NCBI GenBank assembly: GCA_903842065.1
Contig: CAIMKZ010000099.1
Coordinates: 1-38,364 of the forward strand
Reading direction: 5' to 3'
Source of the DNA: an uncultured Acidobacteriaceae bacterium
Lineage (GTDB): Bacteria > Acidobacteriota > Terriglobia > Terriglobales > Acidobacteriaceae
DNA length: 38,364 nt
Shown here piece by piece: positions 28,231 through 36,257 of the stretch. The first letter of the stretch is position 1. Each line of letters opens with the position of its first letter. Made by a program: the position numbers and the translations under genes. The notes below the pieces were generated by a model, which did no database searches, was not told where the DNA came from, and saw only the letters and a program-made list of their open reading frames with translations.

Positions 28231-29703
28231 TTACATGCGCATCGTGTACTGGTCGTAAACCACGGACGAGAGGTCCATGGTAATGTTTTTGACCTGCGTG
28301 TACTCCATGAGAGACTCTTCGCCGCGTTCCTTGCCGTAGCCGCTCATCTTGTAGCCGCCGAAGGGCGTCATCGGCGAAAGCGTCCGGTAGGTATTCACCC
28401 AGATCATGCCCGCCTTGATCTGCTTCGCAACGCGATGTACACGCGAGGCATCGTTGGACCAGATGCCGGCTGCGAGGCCATATACGGTGTCGTTGGCGAT
28501 GCGGACGGCCTCCTCCTCGGTCTTGAACTTGATGATGCACAGCACCGGCCCGAAGACTTCGGTCTGCGCGATCTGCATGTCGTTGGTAGCCTCAAAAGCC
28601 GTGGGCTCGATGAAGTAGCCGTTGCCGAGGCCCTCTCCGGTAGCGCGCTTGCCGCCGGTGAGCAGCTTTGCGCCTTCCTTCACGGCCATGTCGATGAGGC
28701 CCAGGATCGTATCGAACTGTTCGCGGTTGGCCAAGGGGCCAATGCCTGTGTCTTTCTTGAAGGGGTCGCCGAGCTTCATCTTCTGCGCGCCTTCGACTAC
28801 GCCCTTTACCACCCTGTCGTAGACCGACTCGTGCACGATGAGCCGCGATCCGGCCACGCATGTCTGCCCCGCGGCCTGAAAGATCCCGCCGAGCGCGCCG
28901 ACGATGGCGCGTTCGATATTGGCATCTTCAAAGATGATGTTGGGGCTCTTGCCGCCGAGTTCCATGGTGACGCGAGTGATGTTTTCAGCGGCGCGCTTGA
29001 GGATGTGCTTGCCAGCCGCAGTGCCGCCGGTGAGCGAGATCTTGTTGACCTTCGGCGATCCGGTCAGATAGTCGCCGCAGATGTCGCCGGTGACCACGTT
29101 GAAGACGCCCTTGGGGAAGCCAGCGGCCTCGACCAGTTTGGCCATCTCCAGCGTCGATGCCGATGTGTAGCGCGAGGGCTTGACGATGACCGTGTTGCCG
29201 GTAGCCAGCGCGGGACAAAGCTTGTTGCCCAGCAGCGAGATCGGCGAGTTCCACGGCGTTATCATGAACACCACGCCGAGGGGCTCGCGGATGGTGTAGT
29301 CGAACAACGACATGTTGTCGAGCGGAATCGTCTTGCCGTGGAACTTGTCGGCCCATCCAGCAAAGTAGCGCATCTGGCGTGCGAAGACGTGCATCTGCGA
29401 CTCGGTCTCGCGCGTGACCTTGCCGTTGTCGGTGCTTTCGATTTTTGAAAGATGCGCCGCGTTCTCATCGACGAGGTCGGCGAGCTTGTTCATCAGCTGG
29501 CCGCGCTTTGCGCCGTTGACCTTTGACCACTCGCCCTCGAAGGCGGTTTTGGCCGCGGTGGCGGCGCGTTCGGAGTCGGCTTCGCTGGCGCGGGGAATTG
29601 TGGCCCACACCTCGCCGGTGAAGGGGTTCTCGGTCGGGAACGTCTCGCCGTTCGAGGCATCTACCCACTCGCCGTCGATAAACATTTTGTATTGCACTGG
29701 CAT
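28231..29703 (-). CDS. NAD(P)-dependent aldehyde dehydrogenase
   Basis: Oxidises an aldehyde to its acid. The 490-aa ALDH superfamily enzyme has ITPWNSPISL (N152), KPSRYTSAS, SLTGGTAAG, MELGGKSPNIIFEDAN (Glu248, general base), QAAGQTCVAGSR (nucleophile Cys282) and EVFGPVLCI. The substrate cannot be read from sequence. It is the last gene of the catabolic cluster and precedes the strong terminator, so it probably acts on an aldehyde formed by a lyase or decarboxylase in the same pathway. GAGAAGG precedes the ATG. Confidence 0.95.
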   Translation of the reverse strand: MPVQYKMFIDGEWVDASNGETFPTENPFTGEVWATIPRASEADSERAATAAKTAFEGEWSKVNGAKRGQLMNKLADLVDENAAHLSKIESTDNGKVTRETESQMHVFARQMRYFAGWADKFHGKTIPLDNMSLFDYTIREPLGVVFMITPWNSPISLLGNKLCPALATGNTVIVKPSRYTSASTLEMAKLVEAAGFPKGVFNVVTGDICGDYLTGSPKVNKISLTGGTAAGKHILKRAAENITRVTMELGGKSPNIIFEDANIERAIVGALGGIFQAAGQTCVAGSRLIVHESVYDRVVKGVVEGAQKMKLGDPFKKDTGIGPLANREQFDTILGLIDMAVKEGAKLLTGGKRATGEGLGNGYFIEPTAFEATNDMQIAQTEVFGPVLCIIKFKTEEEAVRIANDTVYGLAAGIWSNDASRVHRVAKQIKAGMIWVNTYRTLSPMTPFGGYKMSGYGKERGEESLMEYTQVKNITMDLSSVVYDQYTMRM

Positions 29704-29770
29704 GGCAACCTTCTCCTCTGGTGTTCGTGCTGGCTTAAAGAACTATGCGCCGATGTTGTTTGCTCGCGTG

Positions 29771-31207
29771 CTAGGCCAGCAGTTTAACAAGCTCCCGGAT
29801 GTCGTCAACCTCGTCGAGGTGCAGCACCAAATCGATTACGCGATCCACATCGGCCGCTGGAATCGGCTTGCGGGCCAGCGCCAGGCAGTCGCGGAACTTT
29901 TCGATCAGGTCCTCGAACTTGATGGGATTGTGGTGGTGTCCGTAAGGCAGATCGACGGTTCTGGTGAACGTACGGCCCTGGCGATCGGTAACGGTGACCC
30001 GGCCCGGAGGCAGCTGTGTGCCCTTGCGCGTGAACTGGTCGGCGTCGAACGAGGGCTCTAGCGCGCCGTGGACCTTCTCGGCCACCTTGAGCACTTCCGT
30101 GTCGCGCAAGCCTTCTTCGTTGAAGTCGCGCAATGAAACTTTACCTTTGAGTGCAGCAACTGCCACGTTGAACGGGATGCTGCGCTTGCCGTCGTTTTCG
30201 GTTTTGGGATACTTGCCCGCGGCGATGTCGATGGGGTTGCACAAACCCAGCTTCTTTACGACCGCCCCGAAGGCCACATCGATGTTTACGATGTCTTCGG
30301 CGCGAATTGTGTGCTCGGCGCGCAGTGTGAGCATGGCGTCGATAAACGGATGCGCAAACGCGCAGGCCGGCCACGGCTTGAAGCTCAGATTGATCAGCTC
30401 GTACTCTTTGCCGAGGCCGTTCACCATGACATCGCGGTCGTATGCGCCGCGCAGGTATACGTCGAACAGCCCATCCTTGCCGCCGAGGCTGCCCCTCGGC
30501 CCCTTGATGCCCTTTGCGGCAAGCAGCGCAGCCATCACGCCCGTCTCGCCGACGAATCCTGCATACATGCCGCGTACGTTGGCCTCGGGATTCACTACAG
30601 ACAGTGTTCCGCCCACCTTCATGTATGCGATGCCGATTGCCATGTCTGTTTGTTCGGCAGTCAGGTCCAGCATCCGCGCGGCCGCCGCCACGGCGCCATA
30701 ATTCCCGAAAAGGATGCCCTCGTGCCACGGTCCCATCGTCGTGCGCTTGCGTGCGTTTGAAACACCAAGGCGGCAGAGAAACTCTTCGGCGACCGCAACC
30801 GCGGTGATCAACTCCTTTCCGCTGACCTTACCCTTGCGTTCGGCCAGTGCCAGCGCAGCAGGAATCACGGCGATTCCGATTCTGAATACGGCTTCAAGAT
30901 GTCCGTCGGCATAGTCGAGCGCGTGGCCGCGGATGCCGTTCGCAAACGTAGCATCCCAGCAGGGCAGCTTGACGCTGTAGCCGAGAACAGTGCTCTCGGG
31001 CTTGCCACCGGCCTCGATGCGCAGATCGATAGCCGGACGCAGATCGTGCATGAGTTCGCTGGCCGGCATGATGATGCCGAGCGTGTCGAGGATGCTCTTC
31101 TTGACCCGATCTGTAATTGGTTCGGGCAGATCTTCGTACTTAGTCTCGGCGATGAACTTTGAGAGGATGGGCGTGATCTCGGGAAGATCGGCGTTCGGCT
31201 GATTCAT
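29771..31207 (-). CDS. MmgE/PrpD family protein (2-methylcitrate dehydratase/cis-aconitate decarboxylase superfamily)
   Basis: A 478-aa member of the family that dehydrates 2-methylcitrate or decarboxylates or isomerises tricarboxylates. The helical N-terminal half shows DTLGIIMPASELMHDL, NGIRGHALDYADGH and MGPWHEGILFGNYGAVAAAARMLDLT. The C-terminal lid domain shows FKPWPACAFAHPFIDAM and LPYGHHHNP. It differs from PrpD proper in the GHALDYADGHLEAVFRIG region, so substrate specificity is unknown. The start is ATG at 31207, with AAGGA 6 nt upstream; the TTG two codons earlier is too close to it. Fifth gene of the cluster. Confidence 0.92.
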   Translation of the reverse strand: MNQPNADLPEITPILSKFIAETKYEDLPEPITDRVKKSILDTLGIIMPASELMHDLRPAIDLRIEAGGKPESTVLGYSVKLPCWDATFANGIRGHALDYADGHLEAVFRIGIAVIPAALALAERKGKVSGKELITAVAVAEEFLCRLGVSNARKRTTMGPWHEGILFGNYGAVAAAARMLDLTAEQTDMAIGIAYMKVGGTLSVVNPEANVRGMYAGFVGETGVMAALLAAKGIKGPRGSLGGKDGLFDVYLRGAYDRDVMVNGLGKEYELINLSFKPWPACAFAHPFIDAMLTLRAEHTIRAEDIVNIDVAFGAVVKKLGLCNPIDIAAGKYPKTENDGKRSIPFNVAVAALKGKVSLRDFNEEGLRDTEVLKVAEKVHGALEPSFDADQFTRKGTQLPPGRVTVTDRQGRTFTRTVDLPYGHHHNPIKFEDLIEKFRDCLALARKPIPAADVDRVIDLVLHLDEVDDIRELVKLLA

Positions 31208-31226
31208 TTTCAATCCTTCGATCGAA

Positions 31227-31307
31227 GGGCATCTGAGCAGGGAACTCAGATGCCCCGGATGTATCTATGGACTCGTCCGCATCGCCGCTGCATCTGCGGC
31301 GGCGATG
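31227..31307 (-). other. Two hairpins between the enolase-superfamily gene and the PrpD gene
   Basis: GGGCATCTGAG (31227-31237) pairs with CTCAGATGCCC (31245-31255), 11 bp perfect. CATCGCCGC (31280-31288) pairs with GCGGCGATG (31299-31307), extendable to 12 bp with a G-U. Neither has a U-run. They probably shape differential mRNA stability inside the operon. Confidence 0.6.
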
Positions 31308-31318
31308 AAGAGCCGATG

Positions 31319-32467
31319 TTACGACTGCGGTGTGGTTTCGACACCCTTGCTGAGGTCGATGTTGATGCCCAGGCCCGGACCCATCGGCACAGCAAGACGG
31401 CCGTTGACGATCTCCAGACCCTGACCCGGATCTTCGAGCAGAGCGGCGAACTCAGCCAGCTCCGCGCCGCCGAACATGGATGGGGTCGAGGCCGCGAAGT
31501 GCAACTGACCGGCTTCCATGATCTGGCTGCCCGGGGTGGTGGCGATGTGCGTGCCGCAGTTGTTGGCGCTGCAGATGGCCGCGATCTCCTTGCCCTTGAA
31601 GAAGCCGCCGACGTTCCACAGCTTGATGGCGACGGCGTCGATTGCGCCGGCCTCGATAAGGCGCGAGGCCTCGGCCGGAGTGCGCACGCCCTCGTCGGCC
31701 ATGATGGGAACGTTGACCTTGGAACGGATGAAGGCCATGCCGCGCACGTCGTCGGCCTTGGTGGGCTGCTCGGCCAGGTTCAGGCCGTATTTGCTCATCT
31801 CGCTCAGGATGCGGACGGACTGCATCGGCGACCAGGAACGATTGGCGTCGACCGAAAGAAAGACGTCGTCGCCGACGGCCTCGCGCACGGCCTTGAGGGC
31901 GGCGATGTCGCGCTTGTCGTCGAGGCCGACCTTGAGCTTCATGTGCGTGTAGCCCTTCTCGCGATGGCCTAGGGCGTCCTTGGCTGTGTCCTCGGGGCTC
32001 TTGAGGGTGAGGGCGCGCATCACCGGCGTATCGGCGAAGCACAGTCCACCGAGCAGATTGAAGAGCGGCGTGTTGAGCTTCTTCGCCGTCATGTCGAGCA
32101 GCGCTTCTTCGATAGCGAACTTGAGCTGATGGTTGTGGCGCAGCGAGAGCTCAAGCTCGCTCATGAGCATCTGAGGCCCTGCGTGCTCACGGCCGGTGAT
32201 CACCGGCATGAGCACGGTGTAGAGAAGCGCCTCGGCCGAGGGGGCCGACTCGCCCTCAAGAAACATCGACGGCATGTATCCGTATCCAGTCACGCCGTCG
32301 GGATCGGAGATGCCGATCACGAGTGCATCGATGTCGCCCTTGGTGTAGCGGGCGGTCTTCCAGACGGTCTTCCTCTTCAGAACAACCCGCCAGGTGCGGA
32401 TTTTGCCGATCTTCAATGTGGTGTCGGCGAGAATGGCTTTGGGTAGAGCGGCTGCTGCTTCTGACAT
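31319..32467 (-). CDS. Enolase-superfamily enzyme, muconate-lactonizing subgroup
   Basis: A 382-aa TIM-barrel acid/base enzyme that abstracts a proton alpha to a carboxylate: lactonisation, racemisation, epimerisation or dehydration. The subgroup's residues are all present: K177-x-K179 (THMKLKVG), metal ligands D207 (SVDANRSWS), E233 (LAEQPT) and D258 (MADEG), and K282 (AIKLWN) on the opposite face. The N-terminal lid includes GYGYMPSMFLEGESAP. Specificity is unassigned. The ATG at 32467 has GGAGG 4 nt upstream; a longer in-frame ORF adds 28 unlikely residues. It lies between the GlcG/HbpS-like gene and the PrpD gene. Confidence 0.93.
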   Translation of the reverse strand: MSEAAAALPKAILADTTLKIGKIRTWRVVLKRKTVWKTARYTKGDIDALVIGISDPDGVTGYGYMPSMFLEGESAPSAEALLYTVLMPVITGREHAGPQMLMSELELSLRHNHQLKFAIEEALLDMTAKKLNTPLFNLLGGLCFADTPVMRALTLKSPEDTAKDALGHREKGYTHMKLKVGLDDKRDIAALKAVREAVGDDVFLSVDANRSWSPMQSVRILSEMSKYGLNLAEQPTKADDVRGMAFIRSKVNVPIMADEGVRTPAEASRLIEAGAIDAVAIKLWNVGGFFKGKEIAAICSANNCGTHIATTPGSQIMEAGQLHFAASTPSMFGGAELAEFAALLEDPGQGLEIVNGRLAVPMGPGLGINIDLSKGVETTPQS

Positions 32468-32511
32468 AAATCCTCCGTGACGGGGTTGGTGCTGAATACC
32501 ATGCATGGTTT

Positions 32512-32544
32512 GAAGCTCTCCGTCAGCATATGCCGGAGGGCTTC
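32512..32544 (-). other. Hairpin between GlcG-like and enolase-superfamily genes
   Basis: GAAGC-T-CTCCG (32512-32522) pairs with CGGAG-G-GCTTC (32534-32544): 10 bp with one mismatch and an 11-nt loop. No U-tract follows. The neighbouring palindrome ACCATGCATGGT lies about 15 bp closer to the downstream start. Confidence 0.5.
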
Positions 32545-32555
32545 GGTTCAAAGAA

Positions 32556-33026
32556 CTACTCCTTGGGCTCGGCGACCTTGGGCTTGCGAACTTCCGCGCC
32601 CTCGAGCGCCAGTGCGCCGACCCATGCGATGTCGCCGTCTGCGTGGCCCGCGCCGCTTACTGCAGCGCCGCCCACGCACTCGCCCTTGATGATGATGGGC
32701 ACACCGCCCTGCATGTTGACCATGTTCTCCGGGCCGCAGGCCAGCGTGATCGCCAGCGCGTGGAAGTCAGAGCGCTCGTTGCCTTCCTTGCTCAGCTTGC
32801 CGGTTGGAAACGCCATGTAAGCCGCCGTGCGCGCCTTGTTCATAGAGATGGTCAGCGTTGTCAGAGAGGCCTTATCCATGCGGGCGAAGGCAACCAGGTG
32901 GCCGCCGGGATCGGCAACCGCAACGCTGATCTGCTTCTTGCGCGACTCGGCTTCTTTTACTGCTGCCGCGATAATCTTCTGCGCTCCTTCGAGCGTTACC
33001 TTGTTTACTCCCACTGTCTCTGCCAT
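32556..33026 (-). CDS. GlcG/HbpS-family (PF03928-like) protein
   Basis: A 156-aa cytoplasmic protein of the GlcG/HbpS fold, typified by KQISVAVADPGGHLVAFARMDKA, NKARTAAYM and GGVPIIIKGECVGGAAVSGAGHADGDIAWVGALAL. Members are found in catabolic operons for glycolate, diols and aromatic compounds. Some bind heme or corrinoids; the role is often unknown. The ATG at 33026 is chosen for the AAGGAG 9 nt upstream; the longer ORF overreaches. It is co-directional with the enolase-superfamily enzyme 88 bp downstream. Confidence 0.9.
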   Translation of the reverse strand: MAETVGVNKVTLEGAQKIIAAAVKEAESRKKQISVAVADPGGHLVAFARMDKASLTTLTISMNKARTAAYMAFPTGKLSKEGNERSDFHALAITLACGPENMVNMQGGVPIIIKGECVGGAAVSGAGHADGDIAWVGALALEGAEVRKPKVAEPKE

Positions 33027-33112
33027 GATCGTGTTCTCCTTATTGATTTCCAGTTCTGATTCTGCCGCTCCGAACGGCGCAATTGACTTCAAGACCTGCG
33101 ATGCAACAACAC

Positions 33113-34081
33113 TTAATTCTCTTCGGGCAATGCGAGCGAGAGCGGCTTTTCGCCTGCCGCCACGCGATGAATGTTAGCCCATGCAAAATCCGACCGGCGG
33201 AACCAGCCCTCGTAGGAGTGTCCGGCGGTGTGCGGCGTCAGCAGCACGTTGTCGAACTTGAGCAGGGGATGGTCGGCCGCGACCGGCTCCTTCTCAAACA
33301 CATCGATACACGCGCCGGCGATCTGGCCGGCTTCGAGCGCCGCAACCAGGGCCTTCTCGTCGATCACCGGGCCGCGGCTGGCGTTGATGACGACGGCGTT
33401 CGGCTTCATCAGCGGCAGGGTGCGCTCGCCGATCAGGCCTTGCGTCTCTTTCAAAAGCGGAACGTGCAGCGTAATGATATCGGACTGTGCCAGCAGCGCT
33501 TCGAGCGAAACTTTGCGCGCTCCGAGTTCGTTTTCGATATCCGTTGCCGGCCGGGCGTCGCAGTAGAGTATCTCGGCCTCAAAGGCTTTGAACCGGCGCG
33601 CCACCTTGCGGCCTATGTTGCCCGCGCCGATGATGCCCACGGTCTTGCCTGCAACTTCAAAGGTGTTGAAGCCGGTGACCGGTTTTCTCCATGTGCCAGC
33701 GCGGACTGACTGATCGCACTGGGGAAGCCGCTTGTAGAGGGCCAGAAGAGTTGCCACACAGTGCTCGGCGACCGACCAGGAGTTCGCGCCGCCGTTTGTG
33801 GCTACGGAAACGCCCAGCTCGGCAGCAAGCTTCAGATCGATCTCGTCGTATCCGGCGGCTAGAAGCTGCACAAGACGCAGCGACTTGGCCTGGCGGAAGA
33901 GATTTGCGGAGATTGCGGCCGGGTGCAGTACCAGATATTCGACATCCGCGATCAGCTTTGCCTTCGCGGCCTCATCCGTCTTGTACGGAATCCAGGAGAC
34001 GTCGAAACCTGCCGGAGCTTTGCCACGGAAGATGTTGGCGATCTCCTCGCGCTGACCGTTGATGAAGAGGACCTTGCTCAT
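33113..34081 (-). CDS. D-2-hydroxyacid dehydrogenase family oxidoreductase
   Basis: A 322-aa NAD-dependent enzyme interconverting a 2-oxo acid and a D-2-hydroxy acid. It has the Rossmann motif GIIGAGNIGRKVA (about 149-161), with D176 in LYCDAR favouring NAD. The catalytic residues are R236 (NASRGPVIDE), E263/E265 (VFEKEP) and H284 (TPHTAGHS). The N-terminal substrate lobe has LVQLLAAGYDEID. The substrate is unknown; it probably reduces or oxidises an intermediate shared with the DRE-TIM enzyme just upstream. GGAG precedes the ATG. Confidence 0.93.
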   Translation of the reverse strand: MSKVLFINGQREEIANIFRGKAPAGFDVSWIPYKTDEAAKAKLIADVEYLVLHPAAISANLFRQAKSLRLVQLLAAGYDEIDLKLAAELGVSVATNGGANSWSVAEHCVATLLALYKRLPQCDQSVRAGTWRKPVTGFNTFEVAGKTVGIIGAGNIGRKVARRFKAFEAEILYCDARPATDIENELGARKVSLEALLAQSDIITLHVPLLKETQGLIGERTLPLMKPNAVVINASRGPVIDEKALVAALEAGQIAGACIDVFEKEPVAADHPLLKFDNVLLTPHTAGHSYEGWFRRSDFAWANIHRVAAGEKPLSLALPEEN

Positions 34082-34100
34082 TGCTGCTCCAGAGGGTGAA

Positions 34101-34130
34101 GAGCCGGAGCCTGTTGTCAGGCTCCGGCTC
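34101..34130 (-). other. Perfect 13-bp intergenic hairpin inside the cluster
   Basis: GAGCCGGAGCCTG (34101-34113) pairs perfectly with CAGGCTCCGGCTC (34118-34130), loop TTGT. It lies just after the stop of the first gene and before the second gene's start. On the minus strand no U-run follows, so partial attenuation or an mRNA processing/stability element is more likely than full termination. Confidence 0.75.
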
Positions 34131-34141
34131 CGCGGTGAATC

Positions 34142-35380
34142 TCAGGCCATCTTGCGGATGATGTCTTCCATCTCCGACTCGGTGAGGTACTTGTGCGCCC
34201 GCACCTTGACGGTCTTCTCTTCCTTGAGCAGCGCCTCGGCGATCTCGCGGACCTTGATGAGCTTCTCTGGCGTGCAGGGAATACCGAGATCCTTGAACTT
34301 GACCTCGATAGGCTCGTCTTCAAGGCTCTGTGCGGGTCCGAAGACCACAGTGGACTCTGCGCCGACGCACTCTGGATCGAGCGGCTCGTGCAGCATCCAC
34401 GACTCGCGCGCCATGTTCACGCCGGACCAGATGAGCATCGGTCGCAGGAAGGCGTTCTCGCCAACCACAGCCTTGAAGGCCTGGATCGGCATCTTGCCCT
34501 TCTCTTCGGCGAGCTTGGAGTACTTGTTCATCAGCTTCAGGTTCAGGCCGGTGTCGACGCCGTAGAGGGCTTCAAGCGCCACCGCGACTTCTTCAAGCGA
34601 TGCGTTGCCTGCCTCGTCGCCGTAGCCGTTGATGCAGCAGTCAAGCTCCGTCGCTCCGCCTTCGGCGCAGGCGATGGTGTTGGCTGTCGCAAGTCCGTAG
34701 GTGTTGTGGCAGTGCGCCTTCAGCGGCATTTCGTCGGGAATGATCTCGCGGATCACCCGCGTCAAGTAGCGCATCACGCCCGGCGTTGCGATGCCGAAGG
34801 TGTCGTTGATGCCGGCCTTGTCGCCGCCCGCCTTCAGCCCGTCTTCGTAGACCTTGCGGATCAGGTGCATGGGCGCGCGCGGCGTATCGCTGATGGCCCA
34901 GCTGATGGTGGTGTTGTACTGCGAGTGAACGTAGTCGAAGATGGCGGGAAGCTTCTCAAGCTCGTCGAGAACCTTCTGCTCGTTCAGATACATGAGCACG
35001 ATGCGCAGGTTGTCTGCGCCGGACTCCATGCAGATGTCGATCTCTCTGCGGAAGTCGGCCTTCTTGTTGCCAAAGATGCGCGCGGTCTTGCGGACCTTGA
35101 TGCCCGATGCTTTCAGCGCGCCGCTCAGATCGTACTCGGTCTTGTGCAGCGTGGGGCCGCCGATGTCGATCTCTTCGACGCCCATCTCGACGGTGAGTCG
35201 CAGCAGCTCGATCTTGTCTTCAAAGCTCATGCGATAGCCGATACAGTGATCGCCTTCGCGGAAGGTGTCGTCGCGGATGGCGATCTTGTTGCGCATGAGC
35301 GGGAATTCCTTGCGCACTTCAGGGTCCCAGCCATAGGGCGAAACCGACCATTTGCCTTCAATGTCCCAGGGATGACTCAC
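34142..35380 (-). CDS. DRE-TIM metallolyase (HMG-CoA lyase / isopropylmalate synthase-like)
   Basis: A 412-aa TIM-barrel enzyme that makes or breaks a C-C bond next to a 2-oxo acid or acyl-CoA. IRDDTFREGDH (R36, D37) is the metal/active-site start of the barrel. AHCHNTYGLATANT (H223, H225) supplies the metal histidines. INGYGDEAGNASLEEV resembles the NG.GERAGN signature of alpha-isopropylmalate synthases. No regulatory LeuA C-terminal dimer domain is obvious. Substrate unknown, and a retro-aldol lyase or Claisen synthase is equally possible. It starts at GTG 35380 with GGAGG 5 nt upstream. It is the first gene of the six-gene cluster and is divergent from the TetR gene. Confidence 0.92.
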   Translation of the reverse strand: MSHPWDIEGKWSVSPYGWDPEVRKEFPLMRNKIAIRDDTFREGDHCIGYRMSFEDKIELLRLTVEMGVEEIDIGGPTLHKTEYDLSGALKASGIKVRKTARIFGNKKADFRREIDICMESGADNLRIVLMYLNEQKVLDELEKLPAIFDYVHSQYNTTISWAISDTPRAPMHLIRKVYEDGLKAGGDKAGINDTFGIATPGVMRYLTRVIREIIPDEMPLKAHCHNTYGLATANTIACAEGGATELDCCINGYGDEAGNASLEEVAVALEALYGVDTGLNLKLMNKYSKLAEEKGKMPIQAFKAVVGENAFLRPMLIWSGVNMARESWMLHEPLDPECVGAESTVVFGPAQSLEDEPIEVKFKDLGIPCTPEKLIKVREIAEALLKEEKTVKVRAHKYLTESEMEDIIRKMA

Positions 35381-35478
35381 TTGAACCTCCTCATAGAAAC
35401 CTGTGTGAAGCGACAGCCTGATGGCACGCTCGCAAAAACGAGGAACGCCTCACTTTCAAAAGAATACGAGATGTTCAT

Positions 35479-35511
35479 CGGATTGGTCAAGAGTAATTGA
35501 TCGACTATCCG
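35479..35511. promoter_or_regulatory. Candidate TetR operator in the divergent promoter region
   Basis: The inner quasi-palindrome GGTCAA-GAGTAA-TTGATC (35485-35502, one mismatch) is enclosed by CGGAT (35479-35483) and ATCCG (35507-35511). It lies between the divergent TetR and metallolyase genes, about 75 bp before the regulator start. A TTAAAAT box at about 35571-35577 could be a -10 for the regulator. The operator role is inferred from position only. Confidence 0.35.
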
Positions 35512-35583
35512 GACCGCATCGCGGGTCGCGTGAAGTGCTGTGAATATCAATACTTTTCGAATTACGCAGGTTAAAATACGAGC

Positions 35584-36192
35584 ATGGCGTCAACTTTGTC
35601 GAGACCTGTTCGGGCCGTCCCGCAGCAGAAGCGTGCCTCGTTGCGCGTCCAGTCTTTTCTGGACGCAGCGGCGGCAATCGTGTCTGAGGTTGGCTACGAG
35701 GCCATGACCATGACCGCCATCGCCGAACGTTCAGGCGCGGCCATCGGCGCACTCTATCGCTACTTTCCTGACAAGCTCGCCGTGGCCCGTACGCTGCTGG
35801 TCCGCTACGCCGAGGAGACCGATGAGCATTGGTCCAGCCTTATTGAAGAGGCGCCGGAGTTGAGCGTTATCGAGATTGCCGACCGGCTCGTCGGCATGAT
35901 GGCGAACTTTACCGAAGAACACCCGGCCTATCTGCCCCTGATCAATGCGCCAATCAAGTTTCAGCGCGACCCGGCCGCCCGCCAGAATCTGCGCGAACAC
36001 TTCGCAAGCGCATTCATGGCCAAGAATCCGGGATTGTCGAGCGAACGGGCACAGCTTGTGGCCAACGTGGTGGTGCAGATCATGAAGGGTATGATCTCGC
36101 TCTACGCCGCCATGCCCAAGCGCGACCGCGCCATGGTCAGTGCCGAGTACAAGCAACTGCTCGCCGACTATCTCAAGAATGTGCTCGAATAA
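35584..36192 (+). CDS. TetR family transcriptional regulator
   Basis: A 202-aa repressor-type protein. The DNA-binding helix-turn-helix lies at about residues 20-65 (SFLDAAAAIVSEVGYEAMTMTAIAERSG, then IGALYRYFPDKLAV). The rest is a helical ligand-binding domain. It is divergent from the six-gene catabolic cluster and 200 bp away. It probably represses that cluster, and perhaps the ThDP enzyme, with a pathway metabolite as inducer. That link is inferred from gene order. Only a weak AGG lies about 13 nt before the ATG. Confidence 0.93.
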   Translation: MASTLSRPVRAVPQQKRASLRVQSFLDAAAAIVSEVGYEAMTMTAIAERSGAAIGALYRYFPDKLAVARTLLVRYAEETDEHWSSLIEEAPELSVIEIADRLVGMMANFTEEHPAYLPLINAPIKFQRDPAARQNLREHFASAFMAKNPGLSSERAQLVANVVVQIMKGMISLYAAMPKRDRAMVSAEYKQLLADYLKNVLE

Positions 36193-36195
36193 GGA

Positions 36196-36228
36196 ATGCC
36201 CGGCTTGAAGGCCGGGCATCTTTGCTTT
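36196..36228 (+). terminator. Intrinsic terminator of the TetR gene
   Basis: ATGCCCGGC (36196-36204) pairs perfectly with GCCGGGCAT (36211-36219), loop TTGAAG, followed by CTTTGCTTTT. It lies just past the TetR stop and between convergent genes. Confidence 0.8.
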
Positions 36229-36257
36229 TGAGCGCTCGAATACAAGCAGCCGACTGC

